DNA of 64,000 nucleotides, taken from contig CAVRCA010000004.1 in the NCBI GenBank assembly GCA_963719345.1, positions 558,001 through 622,000 of the forward strand. Direction: 5' to 3'. Shown one piece after another: positions 8,973 through 17,653 of this stretch. The notes below the pieces were generated by a model, which was given only the letters and a program-made list of their open reading frames with translations, searched no databases and had not been told where the DNA came from. Origin of the DNA: CAVRCA01 sp963719345 (lineage in GTDB: Bacteria; Pseudomonadota; Alphaproteobacteria; Acetobacterales; Acetobacteraceae). Position 1 is the stretch's first letter; each line of letters begins with the position of its first letter. The translations under genes were made by a program, and so were the position numbers.

Positions 8973-10330
8973 CTGATCCCCGTCTGCGGGGCGGGACGGA
9001 CAAGCGCTCGGCGCTTGCCCGAGCCGGCGACACCGGACGCGGCGCCGCGCAGGCCGCAAGTCCGGTCGTCGGTCCTTCCAGGCCTCGCCTGCTTGGCATC
9101 CTTGGCCCCGGCCTTATCACCGGCGCTTCCAGCGACGATCCCAGCGGGATCGCGACCTATTCCCAGGCGGGCGCGCAGTTCGGCTTCGGCGGCCTCTGGC
9201 TCATGCTCTACAGCTATCCCCTGGTTGCAGTTATGCAGGAGATCAGCGCCCGGATCGGCCGCTCAACCGGACAGGGCCTCGCCGGGGCGCTCCGGCGGCA
9301 CTATCCACCCTGGCTCATCCAGACCTGCATCGCCCTGCTGCTGGTCGCGAACGTCATCAATCTCGGGGCCGATCTGGGGGCGATGGGAGCCGTCGTCGCC
9401 ATGATGATCGGCGGCCCTCAGTTCCTCTACGCCGCCCTGTTCGGCGGTGCCTGCCTCGCCCTGCAGGTCATGCTCCATTACACACGATACGTCTCGGCCA
9501 TGAAGTGGGCATCGCTGGCTCTGCTCGCCTATTTCGGTACGGCGCTGATCGTTCGCGTGCCCTGGGGCGAGGCGGCTTTCGGTTTCCTGGTGCCCACCTT
9601 CACGCCAAGCCGGGCGTTCCTCTCCACCGTGCTCGCCGTGCTTGGCACGACGATATCGCCCTACCTCTTCTTCTGGCAGTCCTCGCAGGAAGCTGAGGAC
9701 CTGCGCGTGCAACCGCTACGTGGCCCACTGTTGGAGGCGCCCCAGCAAGCGCGTCGCGCCTTCCGGCGGATCAGGCTCGATACCTATATCGGCATGGGTT
9801 TCAGCAACCTCACCGCGCTCGCGATCATGGTCACGACCGCGGCCACCTTGCATGTGGCTGGAGCGGGCGACATCCAGACCGCGCAGCAGGCAGCCGAGGC
9901 GCTGCGCCCGGTGGCCGGGCGTTTCGCTTCCCTGGTGTTCGCGGTGGGGATCGTCGGCACCGGCCTGCTGGGCGTCCCCGTGCTGGCCGGTTCCGCCGCC
10001 TATGTGATCGGCGAGGCCCGTCTCTGGCCGGTGGGCCTGTCGCGCAGGTTCATGGAGGCGAGGGCGTTCTACGGCACGCTGGCCGTCGCCACGGCGCTCG
10101 GCGCGATCCTCAATGCCCTCCCGGTGGATCCGATCCGGGCGCTTTACTGGAGCGCCGTGGTCAACGGCGCGATCGCCGCTCCGATCATGGGGGCGATGAT
10201 GCAGCTCGCCAGCAACCGCGCCGTGATGGGTCGTTTCACGCTGCCGTTGATCCTCAAGGCCGTGGGCTGGGTCGCGACGGCCGTCATGGGGCTCAGCACG
10301 CTGGGTCTCATCGCAACCGTGTTCGTGTGA
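8969..10330 (+). CDS. NRAMP-family divalent metal transporter
   Basis: Inner-membrane metal ion (Mn2+/Fe2+)-type symporter of the Natural resistance-associated macrophage protein family. The 453-aa protein has the N-terminal hallmark GPGLITGASSDDPSGIATYS, where the DPS triplet replaces the usual DPG of TM1, and about 11 hydrophobic segments. The GTG at 8969 is used; a GGAGG lies 16 nt upstream, rather far, so translation may depend on coupling to the overlapping 24-codon ORF. The cytosolic N-terminus of about 45 residues is rich in Arg, Ser and Pro. Several such proteobacterial proteins are broad NRAMP-related carriers, so the ion is uncertain. Converges on the small minus-strand gene at 10359. 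Confidence 0.88.
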   Translation: MTDPRLRGGTDKRSALARAGDTGRGAAQAASPVVGPSRPRLLGILGPGLITGASSDDPSGIATYSQAGAQFGFGGLWLMLYSYPLVAVMQEISARIGRSTGQGLAGALRRHYPPWLIQTCIALLLVANVINLGADLGAMGAVVAMMIGGPQFLYAALFGGACLALQVMLHYTRYVSAMKWASLALLAYFGTALIVRVPWGEAAFGFLVPTFTPSRAFLSTVLAVLGTTISPYLFFWQSSQEAEDLRVQPLRGPLLEAPQQARRAFRRIRLDTYIGMGFSNLTALAIMVTTAATLHVAGAGDIQTAQQAAEALRPVAGRFASLVFAVGIVGTGLLGVPVLAGSAAYVIGEARLWPVGLSRRFMEARAFYGTLAVATALGAILNALPVDPIRALYWSAVVNGAIAAPIMGAMMQLASNRAVMGRFTLPLILKAVGWVATAVMGLSTLGLIATVFV

Positions 10331-10358
10331 CGACGCACAGACCGAGGCGCGGGGCCGA

Positions 10359-10532
10359 TCAGGCGCCGGGAACGTCGTCCCGGACGAGCCGGATGCCGCG
10401 CGCCGCGAGATCGCGCAGGACCAGCGAAGCGAGTTCGCGTGCCTGTTGCTCGGAGACGATGGGGAACAGGCGCCGGGCCGAGGCCGCAACCAGGTCCACC
10501 GCCGCGTCCCGGCTCAGCTCTACGTGCTGCAT
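10359..10532 (-). CDS. Small hypothetical protein (57 aa), coupled to the HMA2-type gene
   Basis: Starts at an ATG (10532-10530) that shares one base with the TGA of the upstream gene (TGATG), so translation is probably coupled. The product begins MQHVELSRDAAVDLVAASAR and ends VRDDVPGA. It is soluble, mostly helical by composition, with no Cys or His cluster. No family recognised. Its position as last gene of the DUF5132/ATPase/HMA2 block suggests a role with that system. Confidence 0.6.
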   Translation of the reverse strand: MQHVELSRDAAVDLVAASARRLFPIVSEQQARELASLVLRDLAARGIRLVRDDVPGA

Positions 10533-11146
10533 CAGATCGCGCCCTGCGCCCTCCGGTGCTGGGCCATGCGCCGGGCGCTGAAGGCGTAGAGGAACAGCGA
10601 GGTGGCGGAACCCAGCACCTCACCCCGGGCGATCTGAAGCAGGCCGAACGCGACCAGCATGATCGAGGGCATGGCCTGACGCGTGACGACGTAGAGGCCG
10701 TAGGCGTTCCACATGTTCTCGGAGGCGCTGCCGACCACCTGACCGCGGGCGAGTTGCAGGAGGCCGGCGGCAGCGAAGCCGATGGCGGCAAGATCGAGAG
10801 GCGAGGACGGAACCGCCGCTGGGCCGGGCTCGGACGAGGACGGCGCAAGAATGCGGACGGCGAGGGCTTGGCTTGGCGGCGGTGCGGCCGCGGTGAACAA
10901 GCCCTGGTCACGGGCGGCGGCAAGCACGGGCGCGTCATCCGCGCCGCCGTGCTCGATCAGGATGCTTCCGGTCAGCGGGTTGGCGCTCACGCGGCGCACG
11001 TCCGGCAGGCGTGCGAGACCGGTTTCTGCCCGTTGGAAGAATGGCGTGTCGCCCCGCTGCGCCCGCAGCCGCAGTCGCAATCGGCCGGGGATGCGGTGCT
11101 CGATCTCGGCGACCGGCAGGTCCGGGGCGACGGCGGCATCAGGCAT
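10532..11146 (-). CDS. HMA2-type (heavy-metal-associated-like) domain membrane protein
   Basis: A 204-aa protein. Its N-terminal 80 residues (IEHRIPGRLRLRLRAQRGD, then LARLPDVRRVSANPLTGSIL) match the HMA2-type ferredoxin fold often encoded next to P-type ATPases. There is no CxxC metal motif. The C-terminal half holds two similar hydrophobic segments, LDLAAIGFAAAGLLQLARGQ and IMLVAFGLLQIARGEVLGSA, which look like an internal duplication. GGAGCG lies before the ATG at 11146. It sits downstream of the P-type ATPase and the N-terminus resembles that of the ATPase (PGRVRWHIPGLR), so the two probably act together. Function not known. Confidence 0.75.
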   Translation of the reverse strand: MPDAAVAPDLPVAEIEHRIPGRLRLRLRAQRGDTPFFQRAETGLARLPDVRRVSANPLTGSILIEHGGADDAPVLAAARDQGLFTAAAPPPSQALAVRILAPSSSEPGPAAVPSSPLDLAAIGFAAAGLLQLARGQVVGSASENMWNAYGLYVVTRQAMPSIMLVAFGLLQIARGEVLGSATSLFLYAFSARRMAQHRRAQGAI

Positions 11147-11283
11147 GGTTTCGGCGCTCCGTGGCGGGGTGGCGGCTGGCGTGGGCGCGTATCATCGCAT
11201 CTTTCCCGGATTGCATCGCGTCGGCCTCCAGGATCTTCACGGTACCGTAAGGGTCAAGGCTGCGCCCGTGACCGGTGAGCGGA

Positions 11284-13516
11284 TCACGGTTTGCCGTCGT
11301 CGGCGGGAACGGGCTTGGCGGATGTGAGCCGTGCCGCCTTGACCGCCTCGTTCGCGACGTAGGGCAGCACCCCCGCGATTGCGGTGGCGGCAAGGTCGAC
11401 CGGTCCGAGCGGCACGACGCCCAGAATGGTGCGGATGCCCGGCACCACCAGCCCCGCCGCCTGCAGCGCCGTGGAAGCGAGTAGCAGGCCGACGAGCGGC
11501 CGGTTCGGCGGCAACGTGCCCGGCTCGCCGCCCACAAGCGGGCCGTGCCGATCGGAGCGCGCCGTGAGCGCATGCAGAAGCTGCGACGTGACCAGGCTGC
11601 CAAAAGCCATCGTGCGCGCCTGCGGGCTCGCGCTGCCGTGGCGTAGCGCGCCCCAGCCGAGCGCGGCCAGGCTCCCCGCCGCCATCAGGCCGCCTTCCGT
11701 CCCGAGTTCGACGCAGCTCGGCACCCCCCACGATCTCGCCCTCGGGGGCGAACGGAGGCCGTTGCATCAGGCCGGGCTCGACCGGCTCATAGGCAAGCCC
11801 AAGGCCGGGCAGCACGTCCGACACCAGGTTGATCCACAGGAGCTGCATCGCCGTCAGCGGCTCGCCGAACCCGGCCGCGGTGGCGCCCAGGACCACGATG
11901 ATCTCGCTGAGATTGGTCGCCAGCAGGTAGCGGATACTCTTGCGGACATTGACGTAGGTGGTCCGCCCGCGCTCGACGGCGACGGCCAGCGCCGCCAGGT
12001 CGTCGGTCTGCAGCACCACGTCGGCCACCTCGCGCGCGGCTTCGCTGCTCGCCGTGCCGCCCATGGCGAGGCCGACATCGGCGGCCTTGAGCGCCGGGCT
12101 GTCGTTGATGCCGTCGCCGGTCATGGCGACGCGCTCGCCGGCGGCTTGCAGGGCGCGGATGATGTGCAGCTTCTCCGCCGGGCTGACCCGGGCGAAGACG
12201 CGGGCGCGCCGCGCTGCCGCAACCAGCTCGTCCCGGGACAACCGCCCGAGATCGGCCGCGTCGAACACCTCGATCGGACCGCCGGCCTCGGCGAGGCCAA
12301 GCTGCTTCGCGACGGCTCGCGCCGTGGGCACCTGATCGCCGGTCATCATCACCGTGCGCAGCCCGGCGCCGTGCAGCGCCTGCATGAGCGCGGCCATCCC
12401 TGGCCGTACGGGGTCGGCGAGGCCGGCGAGGCCGATCCAGGTCAGCCCGGCAACCGGAACGGACGCGGCACCGGCGTCGCCGCTGCCCTCCGGCTCCATC
12501 CCGTCCGGGACGCTGCCGAAGGCGAAGCCGAGCACTCGCAGCGCATCGGCCGCCATGGCGTCGTTGGCCCGCAGGATCGCGGCGTGCCGCTCGGCCGTCA
12601 GCGGGCGTCGTGCGCCGTCGCGCATGCGACCCATCTCGGTCCGGGTCCCGGTCGCGACCACGATCGCGGTACCGCCGCCGCCGGTGACCGCGGTACCCTT
12701 GAAGACCATGCTGGTCCGCTCGGCCAGGGGAGCCGCGAGCCTCACCGGCTCCGGGTTCTTCGCCACGGGCAGGCTCTCGCCCGTGAGCATGGCCTCGCTT
12801 ACCCGAAGGTCGCGCGCCGAGACCACGCGGGCGTCTGCGGGGACGATGGTGCCGAGGCGCAGCTCGATCAGGTCGCCCGGCACCAGCTGCTCCGGCGGGA
12901 TCGCTTGCGGCACTCCGTCGCGCACGACATGGGCGGGCTCGTGCCCGGCCCGGCCGAGGCTGCGGATGGTGCGCTCCGACCGGCTCTCGACGACGGTGCC
13001 GAGCACGGCGTTCGCCGTCACGACGGCGAGGATCGCCCCGGCCTCGATCATGGCCCCCGTGAGCAGCGAGAACGCACCGGCCGCAACGAGGAGGCCTCCT
13101 GGAAGGGTCCGGAACTGCCCGAAGAGGATCGCCAGGCCCGAGCGCGTTTCGGGCGGCGGTAGGGCGTTCGCGCCATACTCGGCCAGGCGCTCGCGGGCGG
13201 TGTCGGCGGCCAACCCCCGCTCGTCGCAGCTTTGCAGCGTCGCGACCGCTTCGCCCGCCGGGCGGGCATGCCAGCCCGACCCCGCCGCTTCGTCGGCGTC
13301 GGGCGCATAGACGTCGCCGCGGACCAGGCCGGCAATCCGCTCCCTGAGCCGCTCAACCGGCACCGCGGGATCAAACAAGGTGAGGATATTGCCGGTCTCG
13401 GTGCTGGCTCTGACAGCATGGACACCGGGCAATTCGGGAAGCCTGGCCTCCAGCAGCGCCTTCAGGCGCCGGTCGCGACGCAGGCCGGGGATGTGCCAGC
13501 GCACTCGGCCCGGCAC
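11284..13516 (-). pseudogene. P-type cation-transporting ATPase, internal deletion and frameshift
   Basis: Has an N-terminal HMA2-type domain, a cation-ATPase N-terminus, the actuator motif MLTGESLPVAKN and the hinge motifs MTGDQVPTARAVAK and MTGDGINDSPALKAADVG. The phosphorylation motif DKTGT, TM3-4 and most of the nucleotide domain are absent: the chain passes from GTRTEMGRMRDGARR directly to LTAERHAAILRANDAM near 12600-12625, as if roughly 300 codons were deleted in frame. A second defect is a frame change at a run of six C (11724-11729, six G on the coding strand). Removing one G joins the C-terminal membrane segments (TEGGLMAAGSLAALGWGALR), ending at 11284. As sequenced it cannot form the aspartyl-phosphate and cannot pump. 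GTG start at 13516. Confidence 0.8.
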
Positions 13517-13520
13517 GCAG

Positions 13521-13816
13521 TCATGGACAGAGGTGACGACGGCCGCCGCGCCGAGAGGAGCAGCCGACCCCGGCCGTGCCTCGTCGAGCTGTGGCCAATT
13601 CGAGCTGAGCTTCGGCGACCAGGCTGCCCAAGGCCGCGCCGATCGGCTCTACGGTGTCTCCGTAGAGCGTGATCCGGTGCGCATCACGACCTTGGCGGCG
13701 GGGCGCAGGACCGAGGAGACCGCCGGGGCCAGCACCGGCGCGAGCAGCGCCGCGCCGATGCCGACCGCGATGTTGGCCGGGGTAGCGCCCTTCGTAAGAT
13801 CCTCAAGGAATGCCAA
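13521..13816 (-). pseudogene. DUF5132-like small membrane protein, frameshifted as sequenced
   Basis: TTG start at 13816 with GGAGGAG 8 nt upstream gives LAFLEDLTKG, then GIGAALLAPVLAPAVSSVLR, a hydrophobic helix typical of DUF5132. After AAKVVMRTG the frame breaks. Adding one base near 13672 continues as ITLYGDTVEPIGAALGSL and VAEAQLELATARRGT, the expected C-terminal amphipathic helix, ending 4 nt before the ATPase start. DUF5132 genes are often found beside HMA-domain proteins and P-type ATPases, which fits its place as first gene of this four-gene block. Confidence 0.65.
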
Positions 13817-13992
13817 GCCGATTCTCCTCCGCTCGCGGCCTACGCTGCGTCCAGCGTGGTTAAACGGCCCGCATCCCCGGGTCGTTTCGGCTCGAGGCAA
13901 GCCGCGTTGTTGGCGTGGGAAACGACAGGTGGCACAGATGTGTCGCGCCGCCGGCGAGCACACGGCCGGAACAGGACGAGAGCGGGGGAAGG

Positions 13993-15285
13993 ATGACGAC
14001 CGGACAAGCGACGCCGAAGGGTGGCTGGCCCGTTGCCGCGATGCTGTTTGCCTACATGCTCGTGAACTTCGCCGACAAGGCTGTGGTGGGCTTGGCGGCA
14101 GTGCCGATCATGAAGGATCTAGCGTTGTCGCCGAGGCAATTCGGCCTGCTCGGCTCGGCGTTCTTCCTGCTCTACTCGATCTCCGGCGTGCTCGTCGGAT
14201 TTTTGGCGAACCGGCGGCCGACGCGGCTCATCATCCTCGTCCTGGCGCTGTCCTGGGCATTGGTTCAGTTCCCGATGGTGCTGTCTGTCGGCTTCACCAC
14301 CTTGCTGGTCTGCCGCGTGCTTCTGGGCGTCGGTGAGGGTCCCGCGGCGTCGGTCGCGACACACGCCGTCTACAAGTGGTTCCCGGACGCCAAACGGACC
14401 ATTCCAACGGCCCTGCTCTCACAGGGCTCGGCCTTCGGCGTGATCATCGCCTTGCCGGCGCTGAACTGGATCGTCGTCAACGTCTCCTGGCACTGGGCAT
14501 TCGGCGCTCTCGGGATCGTCGGGCTGATCTGGGCCGCCGGCTGGTATCTGATCGGACGTGAGGGGCCGCTGGCCGATCCGCCGGCCCTCGCCGGAACGGC
14601 GGAGCGCGTGCCGTATGCCCGCCTGCTGTTGAGCGTGACCTTCATCGGCTGCACGCTGGCCTGTTTCGGAGCCTACTGGTCGCTGTCGCTCGGACTGACC
14701 TGGTTCACGCCTTTCGCGGTCAAGGGGCTTGGCTTCTCGCAAGCGACCGCGGGGTGGCTCGCCACGCTGCCTTGGGTAATCGGCGCCATCACGGTCATTA
14801 CTGCCGGAGTAGTGTCGCAGGCGTTGGTCGCCCGCGGGGTGAGCACGCGGGTGGCGCGAGCGGTGCTGGGCACGGTCCCGATGATCCTGGGCGGCGGTCT
14901 CCTGCTGCTGCTGCCCTACTCCGGCGGCGGCATGACGGAGATCCTGATGCTGATGCTGGGGACCGGGTTGACCGGCCCAATCTACGTCGTCTGCGCGCCG
15001 ATGCTGAGTGAATTCACACCCATCGCGCAGCGCGGCGCGGTGATCGCGATCTTCGGCGCGATCTACACCCTGTCCGGCGTGATCGCGCCTTTTGCGAACG
15101 GCAGCATCATCGAAGGAGCGGCCAGCCCGCTCGTCGGCTATCACACCGGGTTCCTGGTCTGCGCCATCATGCAGATCGTCGGCGGATTGGCGGGGCTCGC
15201 GCTGATGTGGCCTGTCGCCGACAAGGAACGGATCGCCCGGCTGCGCGCCGACATCGGCGCCTCCCGCTACGCCCCGGCCGAATGA
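13993..15285 (+). CDS. Major facilitator superfamily transporter
   Basis: A 430-aa, 12-TM secondary transporter with typical MFS spacing: TM1 LFAYMLVNFADKAVVGLA, a loop-2 region (LVGFLANRRPTRLI) and RVLLGVGEGPAASVATHAVYKW in TM4, a pattern seen in the anion:cation symporter/phthalate permease-like branch. Substrate unknown; organic acid uptake is plausible. The ATG at 13993 follows a GGGGGAAGG purine tract that sits very close to it. Its TGA overlaps the ATG of the next gene (ATGA), so the two are translationally coupled. Confidence 0.85.
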   Translation: MTTGQATPKGGWPVAAMLFAYMLVNFADKAVVGLAAVPIMKDLALSPRQFGLLGSAFFLLYSISGVLVGFLANRRPTRLIILVLALSWALVQFPMVLSVGFTTLLVCRVLLGVGEGPAASVATHAVYKWFPDAKRTIPTALLSQGSAFGVIIALPALNWIVVNVSWHWAFGALGIVGLIWAAGWYLIGREGPLADPPALAGTAERVPYARLLLSVTFIGCTLACFGAYWSLSLGLTWFTPFAVKGLGFSQATAGWLATLPWVIGAITVITAGVVSQALVARGVSTRVARAVLGTVPMILGGGLLLLLPYSGGGMTEILMLMLGTGLTGPIYVVCAPMLSEFTPIAQRGAVIAIFGAIYTLSGVIAPFANGSIIEGAASPLVGYHTGFLVCAIMQIVGGLAGLALMWPVADKERIARLRADIGASRYAPAE

Positions 15286-16583
15286 GGCCTGGCGGCTCGG
15301 TTGCGGAAGGGTGCCGATCTTTCGACAGGCACCCCGTCCACCGACTGCTTGCAGGGTGGCGCGCGGACGTCCTGCTGCGTGTCGTGTTGTGCCTCGTGTT
15401 CGCCTTCGTTGTGATCAAGGCCGCGTCGGCCGACCTCACCTGGGACGAGGCTTGGACCTTTCTGTTCTACGGCCGCACCCCGCTCGGCTTCACCCGGCTC
15501 GACTACGCCAACGACCACCCGCTCAACAGCATCCTGATCTGGTGCGCCGGTCGGCTGTTCGGCAACTCGGAGCTTATCATCCGGTTGCCGAACGTCCTTG
15601 CGGCCGGGATCTATCTCTGGGCCAGCGCGCGGCTGATCGGCCGCGTGCAGCTCAAGCTGCTGGCCTTCGCCATCTGCGTCCTGCAGCCCTATCTGATGGA
15701 CTATTTCGCGCTGGCGCGCGGCTACGGGCTGGCCGCCGCGTTGGTGCAGGTGGGCCTCGTCGAGCACTTCTTCGTCACGCCGGGGCGGCGCTACGGCGTT
15801 CTGCTGGCGACGCTGCTGCTGGCCAGCCTGTCGATATTTTCCACCGTGACCATCCTGTTCGCGCTGGTGTTGAGCCATTCGACCGTGGCGCTGCTGAGCC
15901 GGGGCGAGCGTCGCCCGCTTGACCTCCCGCTCTCGCTTGCGGCCCTGGCAGCCGGGCTCGCGCCGGTGGCCGGGCTGCTCTGGGTGTCGCGTGACGGCGT
16001 GCCGCTCTACGGCTCCACGTCCGGCTTCTTCGATGCGGTGCTGCGCGGCATTGCGCGGATGTACGTGCCGAACTCCTGGTCGGCTTGGGTGGCGATCGGA
16101 TTGTGCGTCGCTGTCGCCATCCTCTTGGTCCTCGGCGGCCGCCGCTTTGGCCCTCGCGCGCGCACCCTCCTGTTGGCGAGCGCGCTGTGCCTGGGCGCGG
16201 CGTGGATCTCCGCGCGGGCGCTCGGCAAGCCGCTGCCGACCGGCCGCGTCCTGCTGCCGTGGATGCCGCTTTTCTATCTGGCCGTCGTCGCCATGGCGGA
16301 GGATGTGTGGGCGGCCGGCGGGCCGATCCGGCGGCGTTGGGTGGCGGCGTCCAGCGCGGTGCTCTGCGCCGGCCTCGCGTTGATCTTCGTCCAGAAACTG
16401 CACTTCCAGCGTTATTCCGACTGGCCCGAGGATTATCGCCTGCAGAACCGGCTTGTACAGGCGCTAACGGAGGGCGGCTGCCTGCCGGCCGAGGTCTGGG
16501 GCCGCTACGGCCACGTCTATTACCTGGATCGCTGGTTCCCGCCGGGGCGTCGGCCGCCCGACGTGGAATGCCCGTCCCATTGA
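15282..16583 (+). CDS. GT-C type membrane glycosyltransferase-like protein (PMT/ArnT-like)
   Basis: A 433-aa polytopic protein with about 9-11 hydrophobic segments and an early periplasmic loop TWDEAWTFLFYGRTPLG, where the DE pair matches the catalytic acidic motif of PMT/ArnT-type GT-C enzymes. The loop continues LDYANDHPLNSILI. These enzymes use polyprenyl-phosphate sugars on the periplasmic face. The start at 15282 overlaps the stop of the MFS gene in ATGA. Acceptor and sugar unknown. Confidence 0.7.
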   Translation: MRPGGSVAEGCRSFDRHPVHRLLAGWRADVLLRVVLCLVFAFVVIKAASADLTWDEAWTFLFYGRTPLGFTRLDYANDHPLNSILIWCAGRLFGNSELIIRLPNVLAAGIYLWASARLIGRVQLKLLAFAICVLQPYLMDYFALARGYGLAAALVQVGLVEHFFVTPGRRYGVLLATLLLASLSIFSTVTILFALVLSHSTVALLSRGERRPLDLPLSLAALAAGLAPVAGLLWVSRDGVPLYGSTSGFFDAVLRGIARMYVPNSWSAWVAIGLCVAVAILLVLGGRRFGPRARTLLLASALCLGAAWISARALGKPLPTGRVLLPWMPLFYLAVVAMAEDVWAAGGPIRRRWVAASSAVLCAGLALIFVQKLHFQRYSDWPEDYRLQNRLVQALTEGGCLPAEVWGRYGHVYYLDRWFPPGRRPPDVECPSH

Positions 16584-16655
16584 CGCCCGCGCCCGCGCCT
16601 TTCCCTGCCTTTCGCCGGCCTGCTACAGGAAAGGCATGAGCCAGCGAGGAACCCC

Positions 16656-17648
16656 ATGACCCGCCCACTCAAGGTCGCGGTCCAGATGGACCCGATCGAG
16701 ACGGTCAACATCGACGCGGATTCCACCTTCGCCCTTATGCTGGAGGCTCAGGCGCGCGGCCACCTTCTCTGGCATTACCAGGTCCGCGACATGGCGCTGC
16801 GCGAAGGCGTCGCGCGACAGGGAACCCGGCGCGAGGAGCGGCTGCTGGCGCGGGCGCGGCCGGTCACGGTGCGTCGCACGCACGGCGCCCACCACGAGTT
16901 CGGCGGCGCGCCGACCTTGCTCGATCTGGCGACGATGGACGTCGTGCTGATGCGGCAGGACCCGCCCTTCGACATGGCCTACATCACCGCCAGCCACATG
17001 CTGGAACACATCCAGCCCGGCACGCTGGTGGTCAACGACCCGGCCGCGGTGCGCAACGCGCCGGAAAAGATTCTGGTCACGCATTTTCCCGAGCTGATGC
17101 CGCCGACGATGATCACCTGGGATCTCGAGGCGATCCGCTCGTTCCGCCAGGAGCATCAGGACATCATCGTCAAGCCGCTGTTCGGCAACGGCGGTGCCGG
17201 CGTGTTCCGCATCAGGCCGGATGACGAGAACCTCGCCGCGCTGCTTGAGATGCATTTCGCCCGCTCGCGCGAGCCGCTGATGTTCCAGCGCTACGAGCCC
17301 GCGGTGCGGCGCGGCGACAAGCGCATCATCCTGATCGACGGCGAAGCGGCAGGGGCAATCAACCGCGTTCCGGCCACCGGAGAGGCGCGCTCCAACATGC
17401 ATGTCGGCGGCCGGGCCGAAAAGAGCACGCTCACCGCGCGCGACCGCGAAATCTGCGAGCGCATCGGTCCCACCTTGCGCGCCCAGGGCATGATCTTCGT
17501 CGGCATCGACGTGATCGGCGACTGGCTGACCGAGATCAACGTCACGTCGCCCACCGGCATCCAGGAGGTATCGCGCTTCGACGGCACCAATCTCGCCGGG
17601 ATGATCTGGGACCGGATCGAGGCCAAGGTCGGGACGGGATCGAAGTAG
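16656..17648 (+). CDS. gshB: Glutathione synthase
   Basis: ATP-grasp ligase that adds glycine to gamma-glutamylcysteine. The 330-aa length and motifs fit the proteobacterial family closely: KVAVQMDPIETVNIDADST at the N-terminus, RQDPPFDMAYITASHMLE, VVNDPAAVRNAPEK, the ATP-grasp loop IVKPLFGNGGAGVFRI, and FVGIDVIGDWLTEINVTSPT near the C-terminus. GAGGAA precedes the ATG. A membrane protein gene starts 5-8 nt downstream of the stop. gshA is not in the window. Confidence 0.97.
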   Translation: MTRPLKVAVQMDPIETVNIDADSTFALMLEAQARGHLLWHYQVRDMALREGVARQGTRREERLLARARPVTVRRTHGAHHEFGGAPTLLDLATMDVVLMRQDPPFDMAYITASHMLEHIQPGTLVVNDPAAVRNAPEKILVTHFPELMPPTMITWDLEAIRSFRQEHQDIIVKPLFGNGGAGVFRIRPDDENLAALLEMHFARSREPLMFQRYEPAVRRGDKRIILIDGEAAGAINRVPATGEARSNMHVGGRAEKSTLTARDREICERIGPTLRAQGMIFVGIDVIGDWLTEINVTSPTGIQEVSRFDGTNLAGMIWDRIEAKVGTGSK

Positions 17649-17653
17649 CGGCT

